A DNA stretch of 40,693 bases from an uncultured Kiritimatiellota bacterium (GTDB lineage Bacteria; Verrucomicrobiota; Kiritimatiellia; RFP12; UBA1067): positions 1 to 40,693 of the forward strand of contig CAKULV010000031.1 in the NCBI GenBank assembly GCA_934667425.1. The letters are read 5' to 3'. Position numbers and translations under genes: made by a program. This document shows positions 8,288 to 17,040 of the stretch, in pieces (position 1 is the stretch's first letter; every line of letters begins with the position of its first letter). The notes under the pieces are model-generated. The model saw only the letters and a program-made list of their open reading frames with translations. It ran no database searches and was not told where the DNA came from.

Positions 8288-9652
8288 TTAGCAGACGCCC
8301 TGTGCGACCATTGCGTTGGCCACCTTCACGAAGCCTGCTATGTTCGCGCCCGCAACGTAGTTGCCCTTCATGCCGTACTTCGCCGCCGCCTCGTACGCAT
8401 TGTCGTGAATGGCCTTCATGATGCCCTTGAGCTTGGCATCGACCTCGTCGGCAGCCCAGGAAAGACGCTCGGAGTTCTGGCTCATCTCAAGGCCAGAGGT
8501 GGCGACGCCGCCGGCGTTGGAGGCCTTGCCCGGCGAGAAGAGGACCTTCGCCGCGAGGAACGCCTCGACCGCGTCAGGCGTGGACGGCATGTTGGCGCCT
8601 TCGCCGACGAGCTTGACGCCGTGCTTGACGAGATACTCGGCATCCTTGCCGTCCAGTTCGTTCTGGCGCGAGCACGGGAATGCGCAATCAAGCCTGTCGG
8701 CGATCTGCCACGGATTCGCGCCTGCGAAGAACTTGCCGGCCGAAGCGAGTTCCGAGAGTTCGCCGCGCTTCACGGTCTTGAGGTTCATGACCTCGTCGAC
8801 AAGCTTCTCCGTGTAGCCGTCCGCAACATAGAGCGTACCCGAGCGGTCGGAGAGAGTGACGACCTTCGCGCCAAGGCGGATGAGCTTCTGCGCCGCGAAG
8901 GACGCGACGTTGCCAGAACCGGAAACCGCGCACACCTTGCCTTCGAGCGTATCGCCGTTGACGGCAAGCATGTTCTCGGCGAAGTAGACATCGCCGTAGC
9001 CAGTCGCCTCGGGACGGATCAGCGAACCGCCAAACTCGCGAGCCTTGCCGGTGAGCACGCCCGACCACTCGTTGGCGATGCGCTTGTACTGGCCGAAAAG
9101 ATAGCCGATCTCGCGGCCGCCAACGTTCATGTCACCGGCCGGCACGTCGGTATCCGGACCGATGTGGCGGTAAAGCTCGGTCATGAAGCTCTGGCAGAAG
9201 CGCATCACCTCATTGTCGCTGCAACGGATGCCGGGAGTGTGGGGGCTCTGCTTCGGGTTGAAATCGGAACCGCCCTTTCCGCCGCCCATCGGGAGCGTGG
9301 TAAGCGAGTTCTTGAAGACCTGCTCGAAACCGAGGAACTTGAGGACGGAAAGGTTTACCGTGGGGTCAAAACGAAGGCCGCCCTTGTATGGGCCGATGGC
9401 GGAGTTGTACTGGACCCGGTAGCCGCGATTCACGCGGACGATGCCCTTGTCGTCAATCCACGGCACACGGAACATGATCACGCGCTCCGGCTCGACTATG
9501 CGCTCAAGGATCGCCGCATCCTCATACTGCCTATTGGCTTCCAAAACCGGATCGAGGGTAAGAAGCACCTCTTCGACTGCCTGTATAAATTCAGGCTCGT
9601 TAGGATTCTTGGCCTTGACATCGGCCAAGACCGTCTGCACATACTTGCTCAT
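8288..9652 (-). CDS. gdhA: NADP-type glutamate dehydrogenase
   Basis: A 454-residue hexameric-type glutamate dehydrogenase, the usual length for GdhA, interconverting 2-oxoglutarate plus ammonia and glutamate in the cytoplasm. The substrate-binding region reads YNSAIGPYKGGLRFDP and the catalytic Lys lies in PMGGGKGGSDF (about residue 124); the catalytic Asp is in PAGDMNVGGREIGY (about 170). The Rossmann domain carries AVSGSGNVASFAAQKL (about 240), and FAGANPWQIADRLDCAFPCS and GGVATSGLEMSQNS are family-typical. SD AAGGA lies 9-10 bases before ATG 9652. The gene appears monocistronic: its own terminator follows and a repeat block precedes it. Confidence 0.97.
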   Translation of the reverse strand: MSKYVQTVLADVKAKNPNEPEFIQAVEEVLLTLDPVLEANRQYEDAAILERIVEPERVIMFRVPWIDDKGIVRVNRGYRVQYNSAIGPYKGGLRFDPTVNLSVLKFLGFEQVFKNSLTTLPMGGGKGGSDFNPKQSPHTPGIRCSDNEVMRFCQSFMTELYRHIGPDTDVPAGDMNVGGREIGYLFGQYKRIANEWSGVLTGKAREFGGSLIRPEATGYGDVYFAENMLAVNGDTLEGKVCAVSGSGNVASFAAQKLIRLGAKVVTLSDRSGTLYVADGYTEKLVDEVMNLKTVKRGELSELASAGKFFAGANPWQIADRLDCAFPCSRQNELDGKDAEYLVKHGVKLVGEGANMPSTPDAVEAFLAAKVLFSPGKASNAGGVATSGLEMSQNSERLSWAADEVDAKLKGIMKAIHDNAYEAAAKYGMKGNYVAGANIAGFVKVANAMVAQGVC

Positions 9653-9766
9653 TATGATTCCTTGATTTTACTGGTATACAATATCCCTGCGGGAAAGCAT
9701 ATGCATTTCATGTGCCAAATTAAATACCATCTACAATAGTTAAATGATTAAATGGTTAAATTCTGA

Positions 9767-9836
9767 CTACCATCTACCAACTACCATCTACCAACTACCA
9801 ACTACCATCTACCAACTACCAACTACCATCTACCAA
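9767..9836. repeat. Heptanucleotide tandem repeat CTACCA(A/T) x10
   Basis: Ten perfect consecutive heptamers, each CTACCAT or CTACCAA, in the order T,A,T,A,A,T,A,A,T,A. A partial unit (CTAT) follows. The regularity of the A/T alternation indicates expansion of 14- and 21-base blocks. Confidence 0.95.
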
Positions 9837-9841
9837 CTATA

Positions 9842-9872
9842 TTTACAATTGCATTTAGCCATTTGGTGATTT
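9842..9872 (-). repeat. AT-rich dispersed repeat, copy 1 (partial)
   Basis: Read on the minus strand this contains CAAATGGCTAAATGCAATTG followed by TAAAT, closely matching the plus-strand copy at 10218-10252. The two copies are inverted and bracket about 350 bases of hairpin-bearing sequence. Confidence 0.6.
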
Positions 9873-9897
9873 ATGCCTTGCCTGGAAGGTGGTAGAG

Positions 9898-9917
9898 GGC
9901 CGCAATTCATTGCGACC
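9898..9917 (-). repeat. Small palindrome, ATGAAT-loop type
   Basis: Minus strand GGTCGCA-ATGAAT-TGCGGCC: a 7-bp stem (one G-T wobble) with a 6-base loop. It is followed by CTC, as in the other members of the family. Confidence 0.6.
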
Positions 9918-10017
9918 GTAGCGATGACGCCCTCGTCGTCGTGCGAAAATGGCCGTGTAGTTATAGGCAAGAAGATGTAGGTCACAGATGTTACGTTAGG
10001 TGACGGCGGCCTGATAC

Positions 10018-10035
10018 GATGGCGAGGGCGCCATC
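10018..10035. repeat. Small palindrome GATGGCG/CGCCATC
   Basis: GATGGCG (10018-10024) pairs perfectly with CGCCATC (10029-10035) across the loop AGGG. The same CGATGGCG-GAGGG left flank occurs beside the hairpin at 17316 and again near 10145, so it seems to be part of the same mosaic repeat. Confidence 0.5.
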
Positions 10036-10065
10036 GCCACGTGTCGCGGCAGATGCTACGTATTC

Positions 10066-10085
10066 GGACGCGATGAATAACGTCC
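10066..10085 (+). repeat. Degenerate small palindrome, ATGAAT-loop type
   Basis: GGACGCGATGAATAACGTCC keeps a 5-bp stem (GGACG/CGTCC) around the ATGAAT loop and is followed by CTTCC. It appears to be a decayed relative of the hairpin at 17316-17335. Confidence 0.5.
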
Positions 10086-10217
10086 CTTCCGTGACTTGAC
10101 ACACTAAAACCTACATTTCTACACTTCTACACGGCCATTTTCCACGATGGCGAGGGTACTCCCTCTAGTGACCGCTTGCGCGGCTCGCTTCGCTCGGAGG
10201 ATATCTCGCTACGAAAT

Positions 10218-10281
10218 TCATCAAATGGCCAAATGACTAAATGCAATCGTAAATCGCAAATCGAAAAATCGTAAATCTTAA
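10218..10281 (+). repeat. AT-rich dispersed repeat, copy 2
   Basis: This copy contains ATCGTAAATCGCAAATCG followed by AAAAATCGTAAATC (10246-10277). It matches the reverse complement of 17041-17107 with only a handful of differences and is the best-preserved partner of copies 1 and 3. Confidence 0.85.
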
Positions 10282-10401
10282 ATTCGCCCTCTGCCTCTAA
10301 AGCCTAATACACACCATGTAAGTGCCAGCCGATGGATTGTACGCAAAACGTAAACAGCTCAAGCCTAAGCACTCCATAAAAGGGGACAGTCGCCGCCCGC
10401 C

Positions 10402-12672
10402 TCACCGCAGGGCAGTCGGTCCTTCGCGTAGAAGCGGAAACGTCTCCTTGGCGCGTCCGTCGAAGGCGAAGACCGTGAAGCCATCGAACCCGTCCTGACG
10501 CAGAGCCTGGATGTGGCGCGTCATCTTCTCGGCCTCCGCGCCGTCCCTCCGCCAGCAGCTCAGCCCGATGCCGGGATAGAGCTTGACATTCGTCCCAGAC
10601 AGCAGCGTCCGCTGGGCGCGGCAGATGTTCCTGAAGAACGGCGTCGCGTCCGTGTAGTCCATCGGGCAGAGGATGTCGATCCAGCCCTCCCTGGCCCAGC
10701 GCACCCAGTCCTGCCCGTCGCCCGAATACGCGCTGTCCCGGTCGGCGCGCGCGGCGACCGAGATCTCGACTTTCGGGAACTCTGCCCTGACGCGCCTCGC
10801 CGTCTCCGCGACGACGGCCGAGACCGTCTCCGCCCGCCACTTCTCCCACGCCGTCGCGAGCCCCGCGTCCGCGCGCACGTCCGCCGGCCAGTCCGCGACC
10901 GCGCGACCCAGCTGCGCCTCGAAGCGGCGGCGGCAGCCGTCGCAGAAGCAGAAGTTTCGGTCGGCGTAGCGTATGTAGTCGAAATGTATGCCGTCCGCCC
11001 CCTTCCGCGCAAGCTCCACCATGGACTCGATCTCGCGCCGCTGGTTCTCCGGGTGGCTTGGGCAGAACGTCGCCCCCCACGGGCTCTTCGCCTTGGAATC
11101 AAACATCTGCACGAGACGGCCCTCCTTCCTGTACTGGGCGATGCGTTCCGGATCGGTGTGCGCACCCATGTTGTAGCACACTCGCCACACGTGGAAGCCC
11201 ACGCCGTACTTGCGGCAGGCGGCCCGGCACTGCTCGAACGCATCGCCGCGCGTCGAGACCGACTTGTCAACCGGCACGGCCTCCGACTCGTAGAAAGCGC
11301 AGTCCGCCCACGCCAGGTTTGCGATCATGTCCGTAAAGCCGTTCTCCTTGAGGAACCTGATCGAATCGTCCCAGCTCCAGCCGAAGCCCATGCCGCGCGC
11401 ACTGTGGCACCAGACGAGCCGCCGCTCGCCCGCCTTGCCGGGGACGCTTCGGACGAACGTCATGCGCCTCTCCTCCAGCGCCCTTGACCGCGCCTCCGCC
11501 TCGGCGAACGCGGCCTTGAGCGATGGATCGAGCTTCCCGAGAATGGCCTTAAGCAGGTCATCGTTCTCCTTTCCGCCGTCCGGCCGCCACACGTGCCCCA
11601 TGTAGACGCCGGCCGGCGTGGACACCAGCGCCGGGATGCCGAGCGAACGCTGCCGGGCGTCACCCCAGGTGGCCAGCACCTCGCCCTGACCCGTCAGCTT
11701 CGGCTCGTTCGCGTTGCCCGAGGCCTGGGGCGCGAACGCCGGCTGGCCGTCCAGCCCGGCCCCCGCGCGAAGAAGTCCCCCGAACGGTGCCGCGCCATTC
11801 TCGCCCGAACGGCGAAACCCGGCATTGGCGACGCCGAGCAGCCGGCCCACGCAGGGCGGGAGCGCGTAGAGCGCGAAGAGCTTGCCGCCGCGGGCGACGA
11901 ACGCCGTGAGCTGCGACTCGGTCTCGGGCGGCAGAGCGCCGTTGTACGGCAGCACGACGACCGTCTTGCCGTCGAGCGCCCCCGGCGTCACCGCGTCGTC
12001 GCCCAGGCTCGCGTACGGCACGCCGATCCGGTCCAGCGCCTCCTCGAACGTCGAGGCGTATTGCCGGTAGGCGGAGGACTCGGACGACTTCCGCCTTGCC
12101 GAGGTCTCGCCGCGCAACACCAGCACCGGCGACGCACGGGGCTCCGACAGCGCGAAGTCCGCGACGGCGGCCGTGGTCGTGCGCCGCTCGGACGAACGAT
12201 CGAACGCGAGGCGAATGCCGTCGATCCTGTGCAGCCCGGCGGGCTTCCCCTCCGCGCGGACCCTGGTCCGGCAGCTCCACCGCACGCGCTGCCAGACGCC
12301 GTCCTCGCCGACGGGAAGGCTTGCGCCGTACCAGCCGTCCCCGCTCTTGAGGTACATGTAGGCCTGGGTGATGCCCGCGAGGTCGTCGATGCGCAGGTCA
12401 AAGGACAGCTCTCCCGCCTTGGTGAGGTCAAACGGCAGTCTGAAGTCCCACTGCACGCGGTTTCGCGGGCCGTCGACCGGCAGCTCCACGCTGCCCTTCC
12501 GCGTCAGGTCGGCATATTTCACCGGCGGCTGCCCGGCCCCGCGCCTAATTACGGCATTCGCGCTCGCGTCGTCTCCGATGGCCTGCCATTCCGGCAATAT
12601 GCCGCCAATCGCCATCTGGGCTACCGAAAGAATCGAAGCCCCCGCAAAAAACATCCGACTTGTCTTTGTCAT
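10402..12672 (-). CDS. Secreted GHL10/DUF187-type family 10-like glycosidase with N-terminal accessory domains
   Basis: A 756-residue protein with an N-terminal hydrophobic export segment (FFAGASILSVAQMAIGG). Residues about 25-180 form a jelly-roll-like sugar-binding module, and about 190-380 a Rossmann-like domain (KTVVVLPYNGALPP, GKLFALYALPPCVGRLLGV) resembling GATase-type domains of glycosidases. The catalytic barrel occupies about 410-745. Its marker is GADGIHFDYIRYADRNF near residue 563, the DUF187/GHL10 signature, followed by CFCDGCRRRFE and WIDILCPMDYTDATPFF. The fold implies hydrolysis of a glycosidic bond outside the cytoplasm; the substrate is unknown. SD GGGAG sits about 9 bases before ATG 12672. 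It follows the passenger-like gene by 34 bases and is probably co-transcribed with it from the promoter at 15325-15354. Confidence 0.75.
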   Translation of the reverse strand: MTKTSRMFFAGASILSVAQMAIGGILPEWQAIGDDASANAVIRRGAGQPPVKYADLTRKGSVELPVDGPRNRVQWDFRLPFDLTKAGELSFDLRIDDLAGITQAYMYLKSGDGWYGASLPVGEDGVWQRVRWSCRTRVRAEGKPAGLHRIDGIRLAFDRSSERRTTTAAVADFALSEPRASPVLVLRGETSARRKSSESSAYRQYASTFEEALDRIGVPYASLGDDAVTPGALDGKTVVVLPYNGALPPETESQLTAFVARGGKLFALYALPPCVGRLLGVANAGFRRSGENGAAPFGGLLRAGAGLDGQPAFAPQASGNANEPKLTGQGEVLATWGDARQRSLGIPALVSTPAGVYMGHVWRPDGGKENDDLLKAILGKLDPSLKAAFAEAEARSRALEERRMTFVRSVPGKAGERRLVWCHSARGMGFGWSWDDSIRFLKENGFTDMIANLAWADCAFYESEAVPVDKSVSTRGDAFEQCRAACRKYGVGFHVWRVCYNMGAHTDPERIAQYRKEGRLVQMFDSKAKSPWGATFCPSHPENQRREIESMVELARKGADGIHFDYIRYADRNFCFCDGCRRRFEAQLGRAVADWPADVRADAGLATAWEKWRAETVSAVVAETARRVRAEFPKVEISVAARADRDSAYSGDGQDWVRWAREGWIDILCPMDYTDATPFFRNICRAQRTLLSGTNVKLYPGIGLSCWRRDGAEAEKMTRHIQALRQDGFDGFTVFAFDGRAKETFPLLREGPTALR

Positions 12673-12707
12673 ACCATTGCTCCCTGTTTCTTAAGCAGTT
12701 GCGGTGG

Positions 12708-15293
12708 CTATCTCATGATTACCGTCAGGCCTCGCCTGTTAATGAAGACTCGGCCATCCTTGACCGCAACGGTGTACGCAGAGGAATTCCTGCCGCCGGA
12801 GATGGAAAGCGACCAGTCCGCAAGATTCTCCAGCCCTTTCACATTTTCGAATTTGCCCGGCAATGCAGCGCAATCCTCGTATGGAAGGTTCGTGACGCTA
12901 AGCATCCCATCCTTGGCGAAGGTGAATCCATCAATGGTACCGGCGTCGTTCGCGTCGATACAGAGGTTTGATATTTCCGTATCGGCGCCTTCGTTGCGCA
13001 ATGTCGCACCCGCCGCCACGCGAACCGCCCCAACGTTCTTGAGGCATTCGACCATTCCGTTCACTGCGGGCTTCGCAAGTGCGATCGGGGCATAGGCAGA
13101 GCCAGAGACCCACGCCGCACCTGTCGGCACCTCATAGGCATCCTCCGCATACAGTTCAGACCAATGCACCCCATCCGAACTGCCCTCTATCGCAAAGGCC
13201 GTCGGTGTGCTTGCCCAGTATGCGGAGTCTGTTCCCCAGCGCACAAGGAAGTTGAACGCCGTGATCTCCGGCGTCCCCTCCGCCAGATGGAAGACGCACT
13301 GCAGCCAGGACTCGGGCCTATCCGGGGACGGGTCGGGACAGAAGAGGCTGGTCCATCTGTTGTTGCTGTCGGAGAACGCGCCGTTGACGTGTTCCTCCGG
13401 GATTGACGCCTTCGGCCGGGTGCGGTCATATCCATAGCCAACAGAACCAGCGGGGATGTCCATGTCATCTGCGGCCAACGGCGCATTTACGAGATGCCTT
13501 TGTCCATCGCCATCCAGAATCGTCATGTTTGCGAACTGTATGCGCCCGGAGTATCCGCCCGGGACCTGCCCGGCATAGCGCGGACACGTCTGCGCCGTCT
13601 CCTTGACGACGAACCTGATCCAGCTGTGCGGTTGTGCGCTCGCGTTGCGCACGACAAGCGTCCCTTCCCTGACCGTCAGGTCGCCCGAAAAGGCCTGCTC
13701 GCCCTCCAGCGTCCAAGTGTTCGCCCATTCCTTGACGACCGATACCCGGCCCGCGCCATCCGCAATCGACCACGCGACGTTGTTCGCCGCGCCGTTCGTG
13801 CCGGCGAGCGTCAGCGTCGTATCGCCCGCGCCCGCCGCCGAGAACCCGCCCAGCTTCAGGGCCGCGCCGTCCGCCGATATCCGTCCTCCCGTCCCCTTGA
13901 CCTGGATCGGACGGGTCGTGCAGATCGCGGCATTCGTGCCTATGTGCGACATCGTGCCGACAGCCGCGTCAGACCCGAGCAGGAAGGCGTAGTCGACGGG
14001 CGTCGTCTGCGGACCGTAGGCGTCCGCCCAAAGTTCCGCAGAAGTGCCGAGCGAACAGTTCACCCCCTTCTCGTTCAGCGTCGTGAACGAGACCGTACCG
14101 TCTTCAATCGCCAGCGGTCCGCGCAGACCACTCGCGTCCGCCGACTCGAAGCTCCACGTACCCGTACCGCGCTTCGTGACATACCAGGAGTAGTTCGTTC
14201 CATTCTGCGAGCGGCCCGTGAACTTGCCAAGGATGCGGCAGGGGACGACGTTCGAGCCCGTCAGCACGAGGCGCATCTGCGAGTCGCCGGACTCATGCCA
14301 CCAGCCCCCCGTCAGGACAAGGCCGCCCGTCGCGCCCGCGTCCAGCGTCTCCGGCTGCAGGTAATTCGCCTGCGGGCGGAACGCCAGGCCCTTGTCCGAC
14401 GTCTCGCCCGAGCCCAGGTAGAGGTAGCAGCAGGGCCCGTCGGCGTAGAATCCGAGTTCAGGCCCCTTGCCGACGGACGACGGCTTGCCTTTCATGCCAA
14501 GCCTGGAGAAGCCGAGGATGCCGGCCGTCCCTCCGTCGTAGTCATACGTGCGCGCATTCGCGGCCATCTCATTCTCTGTCCCCGTCAGGTACTGGTGCGC
14601 CTTCGCGAAATACGAGAGGCTGCCGACGAAGCGCCCGGAAAACACGCCCGGCTCCGGGCCTGCGTACATGGGCTGTATCTGCGTTCCCGCGACCGAGTTC
14701 GAGACGACGCCGGCGCCGATCAGCCGCTGGCACCGCAGGTTGCCGGCCATCGGCAGGGCCAGGGTCGCCCCTGCGTCCACCGTCATGTCACCGCAAAAGA
14801 AATGATTGTACCGCTGAATCGAGCGCGGCAATTCCAAGACGCCCTCCTCGACCTTGATGGCCGTGTAATGGGACTTGCTCTCCGTGGTGTCCCGCAACGT
14901 CAACGTCCCCGCGCCCCGCTTGACGAACGTGCCGCACGTAGGCTCCCAGGACGTCGAATCGACCTTGTTGATCCAGCAGCCGAGTTCCGCGCTGGCCGAG
15001 ACATTGACCACGATGACGGTTTCCTTTCCGCTCCCCTCGTTGAGCTTTACGTTCTCGAAGAGGCTGAACGTCGCGAGCGAACCGTCATCGACAGTCAAGG
15101 TGACGCCGCCGTCGATGACGCGCAGCACGTCCCCCTTCTGCGGAAGCCGCGCCGGCGAATAGCTTTCGGGCGACGACAGGTCCGTCGCGCCCTTCACCCA
15201 GGTAAGCGTCTCGGCGCACACGCTTCCCGCCGATAGGATGGACATCGCGAGCAGACCGTGAACAGAGACTTTGGACATGATCCGGTGTAACAT
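12708..15293 (-). CDS. Secreted passenger-type beta-strand repeat protein with a discoidin-like insert
   Basis: An 861-residue protein with a signal peptide (LLAMSILSAGSVCAETLTW, cleavage about residue 27). Much of it is built from autotransporter-associated beta-strand units: GTFVKRGAGTLTLRDT, VEEGVLELP, VTKRGTGTWSFESADASG and GDLTVREGTLVVRNAS, which form right-handed beta-solenoids. At about residues 640-720 there is a coagulation-factor-5/8-like segment (FAIEGSSDGVHWSELY), a typical galactose-binding fold. There is no C-terminal beta-barrel translocator; the protein ends in a short hydrophobic tail. It is therefore not a classical autotransporter and may be released or anchored otherwise. 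SD AAGGAGG lies 9 bases before ATG 15293, under a near-consensus sigma-70 promoter. Confidence 0.75.
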   Translation of the reverse strand: MLHRIMSKVSVHGLLAMSILSAGSVCAETLTWVKGATDLSSPESYSPARLPQKGDVLRVIDGGVTLTVDDGSLATFSLFENVKLNEGSGKETVIVVNVSASAELGCWINKVDSTSWEPTCGTFVKRGAGTLTLRDTTESKSHYTAIKVEEGVLELPRSIQRYNHFFCGDMTVDAGATLALPMAGNLRCQRLIGAGVVSNSVAGTQIQPMYAGPEPGVFSGRFVGSLSYFAKAHQYLTGTENEMAANARTYDYDGGTAGILGFSRLGMKGKPSSVGKGPELGFYADGPCCYLYLGSGETSDKGLAFRPQANYLQPETLDAGATGGLVLTGGWWHESGDSQMRLVLTGSNVVPCRILGKFTGRSQNGTNYSWYVTKRGTGTWSFESADASGLRGPLAIEDGTVSFTTLNEKGVNCSLGTSAELWADAYGPQTTPVDYAFLLGSDAAVGTMSHIGTNAAICTTRPIQVKGTGGRISADGAALKLGGFSAAGAGDTTLTLAGTNGAANNVAWSIADGAGRVSVVKEWANTWTLEGEQAFSGDLTVREGTLVVRNASAQPHSWIRFVVKETAQTCPRYAGQVPGGYSGRIQFANMTILDGDGQRHLVNAPLAADDMDIPAGSVGYGYDRTRPKASIPEEHVNGAFSDSNNRWTSLFCPDPSPDRPESWLQCVFHLAEGTPEITAFNFLVRWGTDSAYWASTPTAFAIEGSSDGVHWSELYAEDAYEVPTGAAWVSGSAYAPIALAKPAVNGMVECLKNVGAVRVAAGATLRNEGADTEISNLCIDANDAGTIDGFTFAKDGMLSVTNLPYEDCAALPGKFENVKGLENLADWSLSISGGRNSSAYTVAVKDGRVFINRRGLTVIMR

Positions 15294-15324
15294 GGCGTCA
15301 TTCCTCCTTAAATTAAATGGCGCA

Positions 15325-15354
15325 ATTATATCTGTTTTTTTTTTCTTGGGTCAA
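15325..15354 (-). promoter_or_regulatory. Near-consensus sigma-70 promoter for the 15293 gene
   Basis: On the minus strand TTGACC (15354-15349), an 18-base A-rich spacer and TATAAT (15330-15325). A start near 15318 leaves a 25-base leader with the SD AAGGAGG. The A-tract in the spacer may bend the DNA. Confidence 0.85.
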
Positions 15355-15390
15355 TTCCCGAACGGGAGTATCTACACCGCGACCGTTCTC

Positions 15391-15461
15391 GGTCGCGACA
15401 AGCGCGACCCTCCCGTACGGCAAGATTCGCCCTTTTTGGGAGGGCCGCGCTTGTCGCGGCC
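15391..15461. repeat. Paired palindromes with ACAAG/CTTGT loops, inverted
   Basis: Two small hairpins face each other. GGTCGCG-ACAAG-CGCGACC at 15391-15409 is followed by CTCCC; GGCCGCG-CTTGT-CGCGGCC at 15443-15461 is preceded by GGGAG. Both arms also pair with each other over about 24 bases with two differences, so a larger hairpin with a loop of about 23 bases (containing ATTCGCC and a T-run) is possible. It lies just after the GH20 stop codon and could stop transcription or protect the 3' end, but no U-tract follows. Confidence 0.8.
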
Positions 15462-15468
15462 GCAATTG

Positions 15469-16932
15469 CTATTCCATCGGCGCACAGTTGATGAGCCTGC
15501 GCAAGAGGCGCGGACGGTGCGTGTCCATCCTACGGCGGAAGTCGGCGTAGTCGCGCGGCGCGGGGTTCGACCACAGGATCTCCGCCGCCGCGCAGGTGCG
15601 CGGCCACGCGCGCCACGCGAGGTCGTACTCGTTCCAGATGTACTCGCTCCAGAGGCAGCATTCGCCGCCCAGCACACGCGCCCGCGCCTCTTCCGGCACG
15701 CCCGCGAGCGGATCGTACGTGTACGCCTTCTCCAGAGTGAGGATGCCGCCGCCGCGCTCGAACGGGTCGTCCTTCAGCCCCTGCCTCATCGCGTAGTAGG
15801 TCAGGCGGTAGGGAGACATCACCATGTCGTGGCCGCGCATCGCGCCCGCCGCGCCCGACACGAGGTCGTGTCCCGCGCCCTCGCCGGACGCCATGCGCCA
15901 ACTCTGGCCGATCGCCGACTTCGGAAGCTCTCCGTTCAGGATCTCGTCCCAGCCCATGAGGCGGCGTCCCTTCTTCTCCAAATAGGCGGACATATGCCGC
16001 GTGATCCACGTCTGAAGTTCGCCGGGCTTCGACAGCCCTTCCCTTGCCATTCGCGCGCGGCACTTCGGGCACTTCTCCCACCGCACGGACGGGCACTCGT
16101 CGCCGCCGATGTGCACGACTTTCGACGGAAAGACCTCGCACACGTAGTCCAGCACCTTCTCGATGAAGCGCACCGTCTCGTCGTTGCCGAGGCAGAGGAC
16201 GTCCGGGTAGATGCCCCAGACCGTCCCCGCCGCGCGCGGCACGATGTTCGTCGGCACGCACGCGAGGTTAGGATAGGCGGCGAGCGCGGAAAGCGTATGC
16301 CCCGGCAGGTCTACCTCCGGCACGACCGTGACGTGCCGCGCCGCCGCGTAGTCCACGATCTCCTTCAGGTCGTCCCGCGTGTAGAAGTACGGCCCGTACG
16401 GCTCCGTGTTCTGGTCGATGGCGTAACCGTAGCGCCCGGGCAGGCGCCTGAGCGTCGCGCCGCGCAGGGGCGACGAAGGACGCACCGAGCCGTACTGTGC
16501 GAGTTCTGGCAGCCCCGGCACGTCGATGCGCCAGCCCTGGTCCTCGGTGAGGTGCCAGTGCAGGACGTTCAGCTTGTGCATCGCCATCGCGTCGATGAGG
16601 CGGCGCACGACCTCCTTCCCGAAGAAGTGCCGCCCTTCGTCCAGCATGAACCCGCGCCACTTGAACGCCGGCGCGTCCTCTATCTCTACGCAGGGATAGG
16701 CATCGCCGTCCCGCAGCTGGTCAAGCGTCTGCTCCGCGTAGAAACGCCCCGCCGCGTCCGACGACGCGATGACCACCTCGTCCGGACGCACGGACAGGCG
16801 ATAGCCCTCGGACGGAATCGCCGCGTCCGTGACCGAGCGGACAACCGCGCCGGTCGGACAGGTCCCCGTCCCTTCCACAAGCCGAGCCGGCTGAGGCACA
16901 AGCGCAATTGCGGCCAGTACGATTTCAAACAT
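15469..16932 (-). CDS. Secreted GH20 beta-N-acetylhexosaminidase
   Basis: A 487-residue GH20 enzyme that removes terminal beta-GlcNAc or beta-GalNAc by substrate-assisted catalysis. The catalytic Asp-Glu pair is in VVHIGGDECPS (about residue 273), the decisive GH20 motif. The N-terminal alpha/beta GH20b-like domain (about 20-115) leads into the barrel at FKWRGFMLDEGRHFFGKE, with LNVLHWHLTEDQGWRID and VVPEVDLPGHTLSALAAYP. LMGWDEIL and GGECCLWSEYIWNEYDL complete the active site. ATG 16932 is preferred to the longer open frame because SD AAGGAAAGGA lies about 8 bases upstream and a signal peptide (MFEIVLAAIALVPQPARL) follows directly. An extended -10 box lies some 47 bases upstream. Likely substrates are mucin- or chitin-derived oligosaccharides, by family knowledge only. 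Confidence 0.93.
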   Translation of the reverse strand: MFEIVLAAIALVPQPARLVEGTGTCPTGAVVRSVTDAAIPSEGYRLSVRPDEVVIASSDAAGRFYAEQTLDQLRDGDAYPCVEIEDAPAFKWRGFMLDEGRHFFGKEVVRRLIDAMAMHKLNVLHWHLTEDQGWRIDVPGLPELAQYGSVRPSSPLRGATLRRLPGRYGYAIDQNTEPYGPYFYTRDDLKEIVDYAAARHVTVVPEVDLPGHTLSALAAYPNLACVPTNIVPRAAGTVWGIYPDVLCLGNDETVRFIEKVLDYVCEVFPSKVVHIGGDECPSVRWEKCPKCRARMAREGLSKPGELQTWITRHMSAYLEKKGRRLMGWDEILNGELPKSAIGQSWRMASGEGAGHDLVSGAAGAMRGHDMVMSPYRLTYYAMRQGLKDDPFERGGGILTLEKAYTYDPLAGVPEEARARVLGGECCLWSEYIWNEYDLAWRAWPRTCAAAEILWSNPAPRDYADFRRRMDTHRPRLLRRLINCAPME

Positions 16933-16978
16933 ATTGCATAGTCCTTTCCTTAATGGCGTCACCAATTCACTGCCGAAT

Positions 16979-16987
16979 ACTATAGCA
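16979..16987 (-). promoter_or_regulatory. Extended -10 promoter for the GH20 gene
   Basis: Minus strand TGCTATAGT (16987 to 16979). A transcription start near 16973 would give a leader of about 40 bases containing the SD. No good -35 is visible. Confidence 0.5.
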
Positions 16988-17040
16988 CAGGACGTACCGG
17001 CGCCGCCACCCAATTCTCCACTGTTCCAGACACTTTTTAT

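Larger units (their letters stand above)
9653..10401. other. Gene-free repeat block
   Basis: No convincing gene lies in these 749 bases; the longest open frames lack a ribosome site, family resemblance and codon pattern. It holds the upstream region of gdhA, a run of ten heptamers (9767-9836), two inverted copies of an AT-rich repeat (9842-9872 and 10218-10281) and three hairpins related to those at 15391-15461 and 17162-17504. Confidence 0.7.

Noticed and set aside
9767..9836. Replication origin iterons or DnaA boxes
   Set aside because: CTACCA(A/T) does not resemble TTATCCACA, and no dnaA, dnaN or rep gene is nearby.
9830..10102. 90-codon minus-strand frame in the repeat block
   Set aside because: It runs through hairpins and AT-rich repeats, lacks an SD, and has no recognisable pattern.
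13494..15236. 580-codon plus-strand frame opposite the passenger-like gene
   Set aside because: Its Arg-rich composition is what GC-rich antisense frames give; the minus frame has a signal peptide, SD and promoter.
15391..15461. Ordinary rho-independent terminator of the GH20 gene
   Set aside because: The hairpin is strong but no U-tract follows on the minus strand, and the same element recurs where no gene ends.
15271..16941. 556-codon plus-strand frame opposite the GH20 gene
   Set aside because: Antisense shadow; the minus strand carries an unmistakable GH20 active site.
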